Shown here: positions 6,239 to 8,050 of the stretch, piece after piece
How the letters are laid out: each line of letters opens with the position of its first letter
How positions within the stretch are numbered: position 1 is the stretch's first letter
DNA from: Bacteroidetes bacterium UBA955
GTDB taxonomy: Bacteria; Bacteroidota; Bacteroidia; NS11-12g; UBA955
Direction of reading: 5' to 3'
Assembly: GCA_002293105.1 (NCBI GenBank)
Contig: DBCP01000160.1
Span: forward strand, 1-8,050
Length of the DNA: 8,050 nucleotides
The notes under the pieces: model-generated
The model's input: only the letters and a program-made list of their open reading frames with translations
Databases searched by the model: none
Told to the model about the DNA's origin: nothing
Program-made: the position numbers and the translations under genes

Positions 6239-7993
6239 ATGAAGTCGAACAAAGCTGAAAAATCTGCATCCCAATGGACACTCTTTAAACGCATCTTGTC
6301 GTTGGCGAAGTTCCAGCAACATTGGATGATTTTGGCCATCTTCATGACCATCTTCCAGAGCGTAATCACCGCTTTTCAGCCCTATCTGTATAAAATGGTC
6401 ATCGACTCGGTGATCATCCCAAAGCAATTTCATTTGCTTGAAAAATGGGCCCTAATCCTACTGGGTTGGTTATTACTCCAAGCCGCCCTGGGTTTTGCAA
6501 ACTCATATCTTTCTGAAAGCATCGCCCAATCGGTCATTCTCAAACTCAGACAATATGTTTACGACCACCTGACCCGATTGAAATTGTCGTTCTATGACAA
6601 GACGCCCGTGGGAACGGCTGTAACGCGCTCGATTTCTGATATTCAAACCATTACCGATTTATTTTCCTCGGGTGTCATTACAATTGCCGGCGATCTCATC
6701 CAAATCGTGGTGATTTTGGGCTGCATGTTCTATATGGACGTAAAACTTACACTAATCACCCTAACTGTGGTTCCATTGCTTTTGTTTGCGGCCAATCGCT
6801 TCAGAAAAGGGATTAGAGATACGTTTCAAGACGTTAGAAATCAGGTAGCAAAACTAAATGCCTTCTTGCAAGAGCGAATCACTGGGATGCAAATGGTGCA
6901 ATTGTTTAACCGCGAAAAAGAAGAAATGCGTCGGTTCGACCAGATCAACCAAGCACACCGCGACGCCAACATCCGCAGCATATACTATTATGCCATTTTC
7001 TTTCCCATTGTAGAGGTTTTGGTAGCTTGTAGTTTTGCCTTGATTGTCTGGTATGGCAGTGGTGCATTGGTGCAGGGGAGCATTGAATTTGGTGAACTCA
7101 CCGCATTCATCATGTTCATCAACTTATTCTTCAGACCTGTTCGAGCGATTGCAGACCGATTCAATAACATACAAATGGGCATTGTTGCGGCAGACCGAAT
7201 ATTCAAACTCATCGACGACACCGACAACATTGAAGCCACATCTGAAAATTTGGCACCCGTGCTTCAAGGGGGCGTTACATTCAACGATGTTTGGTTCGCC
7301 TATCAGCAAAATGATTGGGTACTAAAAGGCATTTCTTTCGATTTGAGTCAAGGTAAAACGATGGCCATAGTCGGAGCTACAGGGTCAGGCAAAACAACCA
7401 TTGCCGCGTTGGTCAACCAACTGTATCAACACCAGCAAGGCGATATATTACTTGACGGGTTGAATATCAAGGACTTAAATATCACATCGGTACGACAGCA
7501 GATTGCACTCGTATTACAGGACGTATTTTTATTCAGCGGCAGTGTGAAGGACAATATTCGTTTACACCATCCAGAAATCGACATTGAAAAAATGATTAAC
7601 GCGGCTCGTTCCATTGGGGCATATGAATTCATCGAAAAGTTACCCGGTGGATTTGATTACAATGTGATGGAACGCGGGATGACCTTATCATTGGGTCAAC
7701 GTCAGCTCATCAGTTTTATCCGTGCGCTTGCTTTTGATCCAAGGATTATTTTGTTGGACGAGGCCACAAGTTCCATTGACACCGAGACCGAGCAGTTAAT
7801 TCAAAAAGCGATCGACCGATTGTTAGAGGGGCGTACAGCGATTGTAATCGCCCACCGTTTGAGCACCATTGCCAAAGCCGATGAGATTTTGGTCTTGGAT
7901 AAAGGCACGGTCATTGAACGCGGAAATCACCAACAGTTGATGTCGGCCGGAGGCCATTACGCCCATCTTTACGAAACCCAGATTAGGGATTAA
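6239..7993 (+). CDS. ABC exporter half-transporter (fused membrane and ATPase domains)
   Basis: This 584-residue protein has the MsbA/YheH-type layout of type IV ABC exporters: a six-helix transmembrane domain (about 28-315) followed by one nucleotide-binding domain (about 340-580). It should work as a homodimer or heterodimer and pump a substrate out across the inner membrane using ATP. The ATPase motifs are all present: Walker A VGATGSGKTT (378-387, K385), Q-loop Q427, signature LSLGQ (483-487), Walker B IILLDE with D507 and catalytic E508, D-loop SSID, and H-loop H539. The signature has L where most exporters have G (LSGGQ); YheH-like proteins commonly read LSxGQ, so this is a lineage feature and not decay. 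The ATG at 6239 is the only sensible start; the frame is open upstream to a TAA at 6167 but offers no other ATG, GTG or TTG. No partner half-transporter is adjacent, and the substrate (lipid, drug or peptide) is unknown. Confidence 0.93.
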   Translation: MKSNKAEKSASQWTLFKRILSLAKFQQHWMILAIFMTIFQSVITAFQPYLYKMVIDSVIIPKQFHLLEKWALILLGWLLLQAALGFANSYLSESIAQSVILKLRQYVYDHLTRLKLSFYDKTPVGTAVTRSISDIQTITDLFSSGVITIAGDLIQIVVILGCMFYMDVKLTLITLTVVPLLLFAANRFRKGIRDTFQDVRNQVAKLNAFLQERITGMQMVQLFNREKEEMRRFDQINQAHRDANIRSIYYYAIFFPIVEVLVACSFALIVWYGSGALVQGSIEFGELTAFIMFINLFFRPVRAIADRFNNIQMGIVAADRIFKLIDDTDNIEATSENLAPVLQGGVTFNDVWFAYQQNDWVLKGISFDLSQGKTMAIVGATGSGKTTIAALVNQLYQHQQGDILLDGLNIKDLNITSVRQQIALVLQDVFLFSGSVKDNIRLHHPEIDIEKMINAARSIGAYEFIEKLPGGFDYNVMERGMTLSLGQRQLISFIRALAFDPRIILLDEATSSIDTETEQLIQKAIDRLLEGRTAIVIAHRLSTIAKADEILVLDKGTVIERGNHQQLMSAGGHYAHLYETQIRD

Positions 7994-8008
7994 TTCCGTT
8001 TTTTTTTT
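7986..8008 (+). terminator. Possible weak intrinsic terminator after the ABC transporter
   Basis: A run of ten T residues (7999-8008) begins five bases after the TAA stop. It is preceded by a short GGGA-TTAA-TTCC hairpin (7986-7997) that includes the stop codon itself. The stem is only four pairs, one of them G-U, so the T-tract is the main support. Confidence 0.35.
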
Positions 8009-8050
8009 GATTGTCACATCTGTGCTTTTGTCCAAGGCGCAGTGTAATGT

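Noticed and set aside
6057..6242. 61-codon plus-strand reading frame spanning the intergenic region
   Set aside because: It overlaps the kinase start and the transporter ATG in another frame, covers both predicted promoters, and its translation resembles nothing known.
7823..8035. 70-codon minus-strand reading frame at the right edge
   Set aside because: Most of it is antisense to the ATPase H-loop region of the transporter, and the rest reads through the T10 tract as a lysine run. No family resemblance.
8009..8050. Possible promoter or gene start after the T-tract
   Set aside because: TTG and TAATGT elements can be found but at wrong spacings, and the window ends before any start codon or coding signal could be judged.

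Overview
The window looks like chromosomal DNA from a member of the Bacteroidota. Three things point there. The gene set (a stand-alone BatA-type protein, a dihydroorotase-like protein and a DUF4199 protein in a row) is a neighbourhood I associate with Flavobacteriia and Cytophagia. None of the genes has a strong Shine-Dalgarno sequence. The one clear promoter fits the Bacteroidota -33 TTTG / -7 TAnnTTTG pattern. I cannot name a genus. Base composition and coding style look uniform, and I see no mobile element, CRISPR array, tRNA, rRNA or long repeat.

Layout: two divergent transcription units meet in a 170-bp intergenic region (6069-6238). Leftward (minus strand, in order of transcription) there are six very tightly packed genes: a deoxynucleoside kinase (6068-5451), a large BatA-type membrane protein (5451-3412), a dihydroorotase-family protein (3410-2136), a DUF4199 four-helix membrane protein (2143-1571), a TrmH/SpoU-family RNA 2'-O-methyltransferase (1553-741), and the N-terminal 247 codons of a saccharopine dehydrogenase/reductase-like enzyme that runs off the left edge (741-1). 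Four of the five junctions are overlaps or 1-nt gaps (TAATG, TAATATG, 8-nt overlap, TGATG), and the fifth gap is 17 nt, so this is almost certainly one operon with translational coupling. Rightward there is one complete gene, a 584-residue ABC exporter half-transporter (6239-7993), followed by a T10 tract that may be a weak terminator.

How the genes may work together: the kinase salvages deoxynucleosides. The dihydroorotase-like protein resembles a de novo pyrimidine enzyme but has lost key metal-binding and catalytic residues, so it is probably not a working dihydroorotase. It sits between two membrane proteins (BatA-like and DUF4199) with which it is translationally coupled. The BatA-like protein itself has an altered metal-site (MIDAS) motif. 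The methyltransferase and the saccharopine dehydrogenase-like enzyme look like unrelated housekeeping passengers of the operon. The BatA / pseudo-dihydroorotase / DUF4199 trio is the part of the window whose function is least understood. The rest is ordinary and well recognised.
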